A stretch of 64,000 nt of DNA from Camillea tinctor. Its lineage: Eukaryota > Ascomycota > Sordariomycetes > Xylariales > Xylariaceae. The notes beneath the pieces were generated by a model that had not been told where the DNA came from, searched no databases, and saw nothing but the letters and a program-made list of their open reading frames with translations. Numbering within the stretch: the first letter of the stretch is position 1; every line of letters begins with the position of its first letter. The translations under genes were made by a program, and so were the position numbers. Shown here piece by piece: positions 1 through 10,285 of the stretch. Location of the stretch: positions 62,001-126,000 of the forward strand of contig MU394111.1 of assembly GCA_022578605.1 (NCBI GenBank), given 5' to 3'.

Positions 1-2837
1 TTACTTACTTAGATCGCCTGCCTGCCTGCCTGTGCCTACCTGCCTGCGATAAATGTGGCTAACCTGGAGGATAGGCATCTAGTTCCCCATCTGCCGACAT
101 CCTTCGATGAGTCCTCTGTACCTGGTAGGGCTCGTTAGCACAATAGCCACATCTCGGTTAGGACCCAGTAGGACTTTAGGGACCTAGGTTGGTAGGCAAG
201 CTGAGGCTGTGTAGGACTTTTTGGCTGACAGCATCAAAAAACCAGATTGGATCGATACCCATACATGGGCCATGGCCATCCATATCCATACCCATACCCA
301 TACCCATACCCACAATCTGCGGCACATATTAGGTCAGTTCGGGTCAGAACCCAATGATGATTATCTGTCAATTAAAGTCGAACGATCTTGATATGGCCCT
401 GATAGACTGCTGCATTAAGCATCGTATATCAACCGATGATAGATCTGGGGAAGTGTAAGCCAAGAGAGGGTACGGAGTTTTATTAGCGATGGCGATGTTT
501 TTTAAGTGGTTAGAAAATTTAATACTCCATTATAAGTTGTATGTGATTTGAAATGTGCATGGCATGGGTAAATTGATCGATCGTACTTAACAAAAAACCT
601 TAAGATCTATCTACCTACCTACCTAGTGCATGTACGGAGTATGTATATATTATGTATCTAACATACATATGACTGGGGTTTGGCGTAATTTATGCAAATA
701 TTGGAGAGATGTAAGTTATAACCTACAATGTTGTACTACGTACAAACGAACTTAGGTTAATACTTATAATCGCTGTAGAAATAAGATGTTTGGGAAAGTA
801 CTGGCACGATGTTACATCCAAATCGTAATTATAGCCTCTTCTTTCCCCAACCCGAAGCTAAATCATATTGAAACATGCCCCATATTGTATATTCCTTGTT
901 CGAGAGTTCCAACCTACGCTACACAACCTAGGCTGCTAGGGTTGTTAGTACTACCTTACACTATCTACCTATCAGGTGGTGTAAATACCTAGGTACTTGA
1001 AGTGTTTACTAAACCTCAATACAATAGGTCTAATCCAATTAATTACTACATATACACATACCCCGACTTAACTTCTTCTCTAACCCAAGTATTACTAATT
1101 GATTTATAGGCATAGACAATAACTTATATAAGTTAAGTAGATCCATTACATTGATAAGTACCTTAGTCAGTCACCTCAATACTACGAAGCCCATATGTGT
1201 GTAAGTCCATATTGATACACTACACTAGATAATCATTTTTTTTTCCGTTCCCAATCCATCCATCCAATCCAATCCAATCCAATTTAGCGCGCCAAGAATT
1301 CGTCTCGTCGAGTCGGTAGCGAGACGTTTCCCGTGGTCGAATCACTTTTCGTTGAACTGGAGCCGATCCTGACGTACCCAGCGTTTCAAAAACAACGCAA
1401 TGTGAGCTCATCGTGTCGTCGGGGTTAAAAATGTTTCAAGTAGACAGGGCGAGCACCCGGATTGGCCTCTTGATCTTTCCACTTGGCATGAAGGATCCCC
1501 ATATTCTTCGAGCAAGTAGGAGTTGGGAAGGATGAGGAGAAGTAAAAGTAAGTAACCCCGTCGAACCCGCCCTACGGTTAGTAGTGGGTAAATACTAGGA
1601 GAGGAAGTGGATGAAGTGGAGGGGTTCTTTTTTTTATCTCTTCCACTTGAGAGAGTAAGCCCACACCCCATCTTCTATCGTGGATGGGATCGACATAGCT
1701 GTCGGTATTCGAGACGGATACGTGATGGATGGACCCCTCTTCAAGAAACCTAGTAAAACTTGCGCGATGTCCACCATGATAAAACAAGGAGGGGTTGGTC
1801 CAGACCAGCTTTTTATTTTCAACAGTCCGTTCTTGTTTGTCTTCGTCTTCAGACTATAAACGTTCGGGCGAAGCCACTTTCACGATCTATCCCAACTAGG
1901 CCTGGGACTGGTAGAACTTCTAGATTCTCTGGACTCTAGACGCTGGGTCTCTCTAGTCTCGTCAGCCTCTTTTTCAACATTTTTTGATACGGGACTACCA
2001 CTACCACCATCACGGCCGGTACTCCCCTATCATCACTGCTATCAAATTCTTCAAGTCGACGATAAAAGCAGGGAAATCTCGAGAAGCCTGCGTCTGAGCA
2101 AGCTGCACCAAGAAAAACGTAGTGGGCGTTGTTGGAGGACGGGCTCGACATTCTATTCGCCTGTCCCGGTCTTATCAGATAACCCAAAGGTTATCGACTG
2201 GAACAACCCTTGAACAACCTCCTCTTCTCGTGGGACTATGTCATCGCGTGCTCTCAAGACAAACGCTGGGTTTATCTGCGAGTGTCGTTTCCGAAGCTGC
2301 GGCCATATAACCACATGAACGATTCTTTTTTTTTTCCTTTTTTCCCCGTCTTCCTTTTTTCCCTTTTCCCACACGTTCCCCATCATTGTCGTCTTAAGTC
2401 GTCGTCATCCTTCGTAAGCATTGGTTCTTCGAAGGCCGACGCCAAAAGGGGGACCCACTGAATTCCTCAATCCAACACCGGAAAACCGTTTTCTTTCAAG
2501 AAAGAGAACAAGGTTTGGTTCTTTGGTTTGGTTCCATTGTCCTATTGTTTTATTAATATCTTTTCTTTGATCTTTTTGGGTTTGAAAAAAAAGGGTCTTG
2601 ATATATATATATATATATTTATATTATATAACATTCCCTTTTGCGCTGGTCGTCTTTTTTGAATCAATTACCAGTGGTTCGGTTACGCCAGCCCAGGTCG
2701 ATTCATTAATTACCCTACACACATATTTGCGCTACAGCCCACCCCCATTCCCACTCTACCTTACTGCCACCACATCCGTGGTCTGGGAAAAATTTTATTG
2801 GTCTAGGGGAGCTTGACTGCCCATACGGAATGTCACG
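1..2837. other. Intergenic, no convincing gene
   Basis: I see no gene here. Open frames are short, overlap on both strands and lack splice-consistent extensions. The stretch holds CCTG-type repeats at 20-50, a CCCATA tandem near 285-312, CCAAT-type tandem units near 1255-1285, a pyrimidine-rich tract near 2325-2370 and a TA dinucleotide run near 2600-2620. The last few hundred bases probably include the promoter and 5' leader of the gene starting at 2838. Confidence 0.5.
285..312. repeat. CCCATA tandem repeat
   Basis: The hexamer CCCATA is repeated about four times, with degenerate CCATAT copies just upstream. It is a simple microsatellite. It is not the usual fungal telomere unit (TTAGGG/CCCTAA), so it does not mark a chromosome end. 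Confidence 0.8.
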
Positions 2838-4170
2838 ATGGCGCACGTGGCACGCGAGTTAGACCTCAACGCCTATTGTAGCGGCCATAATTATTCCATG
2901 ATGCAGAGGATGAATGCGGTACCGGGGTTGAAGACGAGCACCAGTAAGTACTTAACTTTCTTCAATTTTGATTGTCTTAAGTTGTTGCTATTTCATAAGA
3001 AGAAAAAGAAATAACTATGGTTCGACTTCTTCTATCTGATGAATACCATCCTGCCCTCTTACACATATGCGTATAAGTCTATAAGTCTTACACCTATAAG
3101 CACTGCTCCTATTATAATACTATGGGTGAAGACTTCATGTAAAATCGTACATTTACAAGTCGCTCGTTATTGACTTATCGTTCTCAAAAGCAAACGATCA
3201 TTTGCTTTCTTTGCACTTATCCTTTCTTTATTTTTTTCTACAATACTAATCGACCTTCGTTTTCTACTTCACAGCATTCTTCACTTTCCTGCGCGCAAAC
3301 CTAGTCGTCAATCCTTCCGCAGTCTCTACGCCAAACATGGAGCCCACATTGTCGCCAATGCTACCACCGCCATCCCCATCTCCCCTCGTTACCGTCGATC
3401 CTCCGGCTGACCCAGTGCCTGACGACCTACCTTCGCTATCTACCGGCGTGCTAGATAGCAAGGTAGACAAGGTCGGCGCGCTGAAACTGGTTGCTGATTC
3501 GATCGCCCAGCAGCGGCAAACTTCTGCCCTTCATCTCATTTTCCACCCCTACTTGCTCGGTCTCCTAGCCGTCGGCCTTGGCGCAGCGTATCAGTACTCA
3601 TGGAGGATGAAGCGGGACCTAGGCACCGCGCTACTAACGCATTCCGCCGTCGTCATGATCTATCTGCTAGCGATCCGCTACTGCACGGGCCAGTACATCC
3701 AGGTGGCCGAGGACCTACGGTGGACCTGGCTACAGCCCGACGAGAGCGGTGGTTGCGAGGAGGACACCGTTATCGGTGTGCGCTTCGGGAAGGACCTGAT
3801 CGGGGCGCTGGTCCTACGGCTCGAGCCCCGGCACGGCTCGGGCTCGGGCGCCGCGGCGCTCACCAGCCGGCGGCGCAGCCGCGCCTCCTTCCTGCGCGGC
3901 GGCAAGGGCGTCATCCGCGCCTGGACCGTCAAGCTCAAGTACCGCGGCAAGGGCGTCGGCGGTGACCTGCTGCACGAGGCCGTCCGGGTCACGCGCGAGC
4001 GGTGCGGCCGCGACGCCGCCGTCGGCTTCGCCCGCGAGCACGCCAACAGCGCCACCGTCCTGCCCGAGGCCTTCAACGCCCCCTTGCGCAAGAGCGAGCG
4101 CAGGGCCGCCAAGGCCCTCGAGAACGTGCTCAGCGAGTGGGAGGGCAGCCGCCGGAGGCGCAAGATCTAA
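2838..4170 (+). CDS. Membrane-anchored GNAT-like N-acetyltransferase, hypothetical
   Basis: Two exons, 2838-2943 and 3275-4170, give 333 aa. The intron has a GTAAGT donor and a TACTAAT branch site 24 nt before a CAG acceptor, and the frame joins exactly. A shorter model starting at the ATG at 3337 (277 aa) is possible, but the extension adds open, protein-like sequence. Two hydrophobic stretches (near LLGLLAVGLGAAYQY and LLTHSAVVMIYLLAI) suggest a membrane hairpin. After it come alternating strands and the motif RGKGVGGDLL, which fits the acetyl-CoA pyrophosphate loop (R/QxxGxG/A) of GNAT enzymes. A basic tail ends the protein. The substrate cannot be inferred. The last 400 nt have very high GC at third codon positions. 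Confidence 0.75.
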
Positions 4171-5470
4171 ACAACCACCACAACATGGGCGGACACCCAT
4201 TCCAAAAACTAGAACCAGGTCAGACTAAACCTAACTTACCTAATCAAGAAAAGAAAAGAAAAGAAAAGAACAGAGGAAGAGAGAAAAAGAAGAAGAAAAG
4301 AAAGATAGACAGAGAGAGAATTGAGAGTCAACAGTCTCCCCCCTCCTAAAAATCAGTTTTAGGGGGTTTCGCTTTGAAAAGAAAAGAAAGAAAGAAAGAA
4401 AGAAAGAGAATCCCTGCCTTCACCTTACGAACAGAGTCTCTCGTTTTTTTAATACCTTATTATGATATACCATTATTCTTATTTCCGATCTTCATTTTAT
4501 TTTTTTCCGGTCACGATTCTTATTAAAGGATGGAGTGCGTGCGTGTGTGTGTGTTTCTTATACATTGTGTTTTTATTGTGTGCGGTGTTATGTGTGAGGC
4601 TTTACAGGAAGTTACTAAATACCCCCTCTCGTTTTTTTCATATATATATATAGGGTTCCTCGAACTTTTTCTTTTCCTCTTTTGAAATATACCCATTCGC
4701 TTATATCTATCTGGGCTTGTTGTCGGGTTATGGATGGTTGGGGATAAAGGGTGGTCTCTTATCTTGGATATCTCCTAGGTGAAAAGAAAGACTTTACCTG
4801 GGTGAGCGGCGAATAGCGCTGCTGGCTAGACGTAGGAATAGCAGACAGAATCTTTGAAGGGAAAGGTAGAATATTATTCTTATCCACATATTTTGAGAAT
4901 ATTGGATGTAGATCATACGTGCTTGTTTTATTTTTGTTTGTAGTTTAATGTATGTAGCAGGGTAGAGTGAGTGTATTTGCGGGTATCAAACACTCACTTC
5001 AAGTGCGTATAGTAGTAGTTGTGAGCTGCCTTGTACAAAACCCCTAAATTTTCATGCGATTCCGTATCAGATTCCGTCCTCATCAATACTTATCATCCCA
5101 TTCCACTTGTGACTTGCGTAGGAAAGGGTGTAGAATAGTACATTAGCTGGAAATAAGAAAGAGTATAAAAAACAAGCTCCCCTACCCTAATAAAGCAAAA
5201 TAAAGCATCGCAAAACAGAAAAAAAAAACACCTGCGCAACCTAGCCCTGATGAACTACATGGTATAAGTTTTGAATCACGCCATAAAAAACATCGACAAA
5301 CATCCTTATAATACGTTTTGGGGGAGGGGAAGGGGAAAAGGGGAAGAGGGGTTCCTGAAACAACATTAGATGCCACATTTTTGTCTCTCTTTCTTTTTCG
5401 AATCAATCACACCACTTTGAGGAGACAAGGCGGATCCAATCAGTCGGTCAGTCAGTCATGGGATTCAGCG
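4171..5470. other. Intergenic between two convergent genes
   Basis: No gene is supported. This is the shared 3' side of the GNAT-like gene (+) and the H4 variant (-). It contains purine-rich simple sequence (AAAAG units near 4243-4310, GAAA units near 4375-4410), a GT run near 4540 and TA runs near 4640. Confidence 0.6.
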
Positions 5471-6496
5471 CTATGAACCAGACTTGTTGGCTGGGGGAGC
5501 GGCGCCGGTGCCCTTCACATCATCGAAACCGTAGATCGGTCGACCGATACGACGAAGAGAGTGGATGACCTGCGCCATTATTGTTAACTACCATCAGTTT
5601 ACGGGGTATGGATTTTTTGTCTGGGGGCAGGGAGAGGAGAGAGGGGGGTTTAGGAGGGTTAGGTAGGTGGAATGTCGACGTACATCGTTGACGGTAACCG
5701 TCTTTCTCTGTCGGTACTCGGTGTAGATAACGCAATCGCGAATGATCTATGAGGAAAGAAGAAGTATATAAGGTTAGCCCTCGCTTTGTTTGCCTGTCGT
5801 TTTTGTTGTTTCGTTTATAAGAAGGAGGGAAGCAAAGTACTAGTTCATGCATGCCTTGCATGAACATGAACTACCTCGCCAGAGAGGAGGGTCCGGTACG
5901 GGATGGTACGTACGTTTGTGAGCCGGTCGCGTAGAACACCGCGAACCTCGTCGTATATCTGGCCGGAGATGCGCTTCACGCCGCCGCGTCGCGCAAGACG
6001 TCTATTTGCATTGTTTTCGCGATACGTTAGAATGGATGGCTCTTCAATCTTCTCTTAAGCAGTCGCATGGGAAAAGAACTCTCGACGGGCAAAGAAGAAA
6101 AAAGCAATGAGGGGGAAATGTTGGTTCCTTCGTACCTAATGGCGGGTTTGGCTGCGAAACGGCGGAGTTAGTGTAAGTGTGGACGACATCGACATTGTTC
6201 TGGGCCCTGTGAACCCAAAGCTCGATGGAGGGAGAGGCACAACTTACTGATTCCCTTAATGTTGTCGCGCAGAATCTTTCTATTGCCGCCTTAGATTAGA
6301 AAGTCTCTTCTGTGGAGATCTCGAGGCAAAATGCATTACCGGTGGCGTTTAATTCCCTAAGCAAAGACAAGGCAAGGGTGTTAACCAAAAAATTCACGAT
6401 CGAGCCGGGTCTCCAATGAGGGAGTTGGTTACTCACGCCTTTCCCACCCAGGCCCTTGCCTCCTTTACCTCCGCGCGGGTATGGTCTTCCGCTCAT
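5471..6496 (-). CDS. Divergent histone H4 variant
   Basis: Seven exons (6437-6496, 6340-6356, 6248-6279, 6136-6151, 5914-6001, 5684-5746, 5471-5569) join in frame to 124 aa. The product has a recognisable H4 tail ([12 protein letters not shown], then [11 protein letters not shown]), the segment [17 protein letters not shown], and a histone fold ending IGRPIYGF. Differences from canonical H4 (102-103 aa, almost invariant) include a PYPR insertion after [19 protein letters not shown] in place of the usual VIRDAVTYTEHAKRK region, and a C-terminal extension ([17 protein letters not shown]) where H4 normally stops at GFGG. Exons of 16 and 17 nt and six introns are unusual for a histone gene. H4 variants of this kind are known in Neurospora (hH4v). 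It would assemble with H3 in nucleosomes; whether it replaces H4 in particular chromatin is unknown. Confidence 0.9.
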
Positions 6497-7827
6497 GTCT
6501 TGGAATCTACGGGTGTGAGGTTCCCTGGTGTAAGGTAATACAGTAAGTGGTGACTTGAGGGTACCGAGCCGGCGGACGACCGTGTGCGCTTGTTGACTTT
6601 CTACTAAAGGTCGGATGATGTATAAGGGTAAGTTACTAAGTTAATTGATCGATCTAAGTGGAGAGGGTGGTAGGTGGGGGCGGATGGAGATAACGGCTAC
6701 AGTGGGAGCGGGTCCACTAGGCAACCACCGATAAGATAAGATAATTGCCATGCGATTGATAGCTGGGAGGTACTCCGTACTACTACTCCGTAGTGAAAAA
6801 CGGAAGGCGGTATCTAGGTAGTATCCGAGAAAGAGGAATTTATGCATCTACGACATTGTAGGCGCATATATATGCATGTGCCCATCTTACTTACCGATGT
6901 GACGGCAAGAAGGCTGCAATAAACAGGTACCCGACGAAAGGGATCAAGACAAATCAAAACCATATATCTCATGCGTGGTGCGTGGAATCACATAATAGGT
7001 GCACGTCCTGGCCACTGCGATACCTCCGATCCAGGGCAATCTTCTGGTGCTTTTCGGTAAGCTTCCTTTTTTTTTTTTTGACATCGAGATCCCTTCTAGT
7101 TCCGTGGGCTTGGTTGGCTCTGGTGATAATCACAAGCTTCTTCGAATAGTCAAGTTACGGTGTACTGACAGGATTGGCATCGGGGTATTTTGATTGGGCT
7201 AGCTTTAGATAGGCAGCACACATCATGCGGTTGCATCCAAATGTTATGTCCTGTGTATGTAGGCCAACCCCTTTTGCTTCCATTGGATGGCAGATGAATA
7301 ATGCTTCCTGTGGTGGACTTAGAAAGGGTTTTGGTTCCATTGGTTGAAACATCAAACTCCAACTTCAAACGATAGGTGAGTAGGGTAACTTGTGACTAGC
7401 CGCCAAGCACCTCCAAATTTGCTGAGGCAAGCGCATCGATGTGAACATACCATTTGAGATATTGACACAGGTATAGGACGCCATGACCCTGGCGGTATTT
7501 CTATCTATGTAAAGTTTTTATAGGCCTATCCGCAGGAAGGGAGTTGTTATCATGCTGTCGTATCCATACTACCTTACTCTATGATGCCTTTCTCGTGACC
7601 CCCTGTAAACGCCGTAGCCTCGTACGTTGATATCCGGTATTCGGATCAATACTTGCCGCTTCATGCTCACAGAGATCCGGCGCGGGAATCACATACAAGT
7701 TCTGCCCCGACACCCCCCATTATACTCTAGTCCGATGCAAGATATGTCCTGGCCCTTTGTGTATCAAACTAGCCACCGACATGGCCCCCAAGCCTTCCAC
7801 ATTATTACCATGTTCTACACCGTTTCA
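6497..7827. other. Intergenic, no gene seen
   Basis: Promoter side of the H4 variant and 3' side of the Svf1 gene. No frame shows family resemblance. Two copies of the 9-mer TACTCCGTA lie at 6771-6779 and 6784-6792 (see findings). Confidence 0.55.
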
Positions 7828-9168
7828 TTACTGACTAGGGGCATCCACTGCCGATATGAAAGTGGCTTCCGTAAAGAGCTGTCCCTGCTCAGTAATCTCT
7901 TCGTCGCCAATCTTCAACTTTAGAACGACAGGGGTTTTGTGTGGAGAGTACTAGAAAGAATATTAGCCACGCGCCCTTTGTAGTAGTCGCAATTTGCCAG
8001 CTTACCTGATAAATGTACGGTTTAGTTCCAACCGCACCAGCGACGATCTTCTTGACAAAGCCCGGAACCTCTGCCATGACGTCGACGCGATCGAGCTTCT
8101 CCTCTAGGGACCCTTCGACTACAGCCTCGACTTTCTTGCCATCCTTCGTAGTCCCAGTCCAGGCAAATTTGATTTCGGTAGGCTCAGGCCAGTCGTTCTC
8201 GGTATCCTGCTTTGTCTTGTTGTGAGTAGCTGTGCACCCGCAGCCACCAATGACTATCTCCCCATCCTTGGCAATGCCACCAACGCCAACAATTGTTGAT
8301 CCATAGGATGGGGGCGTAGTGTACTCCATCATGACCGCGGAGTAGCTAGGACTTTGGAAATCGACAAAGTTCCAGCGAGCAGCAGCATGGTGAGGCTTCA
8401 TGCCCTGCAGAGCATGGACGAAGAAGGCCTTTCCCTTAAAGTCAATAGGGCCATCCTTTGTCACGATGCTCCCCTCAGCTACACATCTTGGCCAGAAGGC
8501 ATGTCTCATGGAGCCCCATGGGTTCTTCAAGTCTGTGCCGAACAGGGTCTTGCCATCCTTGCCCGCAACGAAGCCAGGCGCCGTCCTCGTCACCTTCAGG
8601 TTGACAATTGATCTCTGATCAGTCATCGACTTGATGGTGTATGTCTTGCCATCCTCCGAGAGCTCAACAGCGCAATCGTTCGCGTAGAAGCCAGTCTTGT
8701 CCGCGCTGAACTCGGTATCGCTCAAAGGCGTAGAACACCACAGGTGGGGCTTCGAATTCTCGGGATAGAAGACCTTGGAGTTGAATTGACAGGTCGTTCG
8801 AATACCACTTATCATCACAAGTGTTAGCGTATTTTATATGACCGTGGGATGGCAATCTAGGTTTCCGTACACGACATTACTATATATGACTTGGGCAAGG
8901 GCCATGTGTCCGTTGTCTGCCATTAGGTAGAAACTCTGTGTCTCAACGCAGGTCGAGTCCATGGCGGCCCATTTCATGTCCTCCCTAGTCAACTCGGTAT
9001 ACGGTGTGGACTTGGCATCTTCGGCAACGGATTTGATAGCCGAGGGGCCATAGATGGGCTCCTCTGTGCCAACAACGTTGGCCAGACTGGGTGTATCATA
9101 GTTGTTAGCATGAACAGCATGTGAAGGAAGAGGTACGGTCTAACGTTTGTTTTGCCCAGTTGAACATG
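7828..9168 (-). CDS. svf1: Svf1 family protein (survival factor / ceramide transfer)
   Basis: Four exons (9146-9168, 8871-9086, 8006-8807, 7828-7950) join in frame to 387 aa. The N-terminus begins [22 protein letters not shown], continues with a region containing [15 protein letters not shown], and then TTCQFN, as in fungal Svf1. The rest forms the two lipocalin-like beta-barrel domains of the family, including [12 protein letters not shown] and VVGVGG-like turns near the middle. In yeast, Svf1 supports survival under oxidative stress and moves ceramide between ER and Golgi; the N-terminal amphipathic segment attaches to membranes. That role is inferred here by family. The first donor (GTTAGA) is unusual, but the frame and the GCTAAC branch site before the CAG acceptor support it. 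It is transcribed divergently from the uL11m gene. Confidence 0.9.
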
Positions 9169-9742
9169 ATTACTATTTTTTGCAGTGCTAGGATAAGATC
9201 AAGTATAATATTAGGTAGATAGCAAGGCCCTAGCGGAGGATGCAAGGGAAAAGGGAATAAGGGGATAAGGGTAGTAGGTAAAGTAATGAAAAGGGGAAAA
9301 AAAATAAGATAAAAAGTGAAAGGCGGTAATACACAACTGAATGTTGTAGTGTAGTAGTTGATAGTTTATGCAGGGGAAGTCAGATAGCGGATATGATATG
9401 ATTGTAGGTCTGCATTTGGCGGGCTGGCGGGGTTGTCAAATCACGCTGCGACTTTCTTTCATTAGCGTGTGGCTGAGGTCAGCTAACTGACGTATTGGAA
9501 GCAGGTACGTTTCCAGCTGGAAACCTTGAGGTCATCCCAGTTTCATGCTTTGAGCTTATCAGTTGTGGCTAGTGGTCCTTATCTCCATTATCTTCTTATC
9601 TGGGCTGGGGAATTCCCTCGATTGACTTAGATTAGTACTTATACGCTTGCATATCTGCTAAGCAAATAAAAGTCAAAAACTATCCCAACGCATTTCGCAT
9701 CTGCACCACTTCTCAGCCTGCGTGGATCGCATTGGGGCCAAT
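9169..9742. other. Divergent intergenic region between svf1 and uL11m gene
   Basis: The 574 bp between two head-to-head start codons must hold both promoters. I see purine-rich runs near 9240-9320 but no clear TATA box or operator. Confidence 0.5.
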
Positions 9743-10285
9743 ATGTCCAAGGCACGTTCCACCGTCAGTGGCGTTGACCAAGTCGTGAAGCTCATCGTCG
9801 GAGCTGGTCAAGCTACTCCTAGTCCTCCCGTCGGTCCTGCTCTGGGAAGTAAAGGTGTCAAGTCGATGGATTTCTGCAAGGTGAGCTGCGCCGTCTTAAT
9901 TTCCTATTAATACCCTCAATATATGGCTGAAGTTCTGTGCGTTCTGTAGGAGTTCAATGCGAGAACCGCACATATAACGCCTGGCACACCCATGCCCACC
10001 AGAGTTACGGTTCGCCCTGACCGGACATTTCACTTCGATATTCGGACACCGCAGACTTCCTGGCTCCTCCGCAACACTGCAGAACTACCATTTAACAAGA
10101 AAGGAAAACGAAAGGGGGCGAGCAAACCGGGGCACGAAATAGTCGGCAAAATTTCGTTAAAGCACGTCTACGAGATCGCGAGAATAAAGCAATCCGAGCT
10201 ACGGTTGTCTGGTCTTCCCTTGGAAGGCATCTGCAGAGCGATTATATACCAGACCAAATCAATGGGCATTGAAGTTGTGCCGTGA
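9743..10285 (+). CDS. Mitochondrial large-subunit ribosomal protein uL11m
   Basis: Two exons (9743-9880, 9950-10285) give 157 aa. Near the start is the hallmark L11 N-terminal segment ([25 protein letters not shown]), which binds the GTPase-associated centre of large-subunit rRNA. Exon 2 carries the L11 C-terminal fold ([18 protein letters not shown], then [17 protein letters not shown]). The bacterial-type sequence and length indicate the mitochondrial protein (yeast MRPL19) rather than cytosolic Rpl12. No long presequence is visible, which is common for this protein. The ATG at 9743 is the first in-frame ATG before the conserved domain. The intron is 69 nt with a GTGAGC donor. Confidence 0.93.

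Noticed and set aside
285..312. CCCATA tandem as a telomere
   Set aside because: Fungal telomeres are usually CCCTAA/TTAGGG; only about four units are present and it sits inside the sequence.
3678..4163. Long minus-strand open frame opposite the GNAT-like gene
   Set aside because: It is an antisense shadow caused by high third-position G+C; the composition is Arg/Ser/Pro-rich without motifs. The same holds for antisense frames at 20442-20951, 32948-33376 and 49042-49908.
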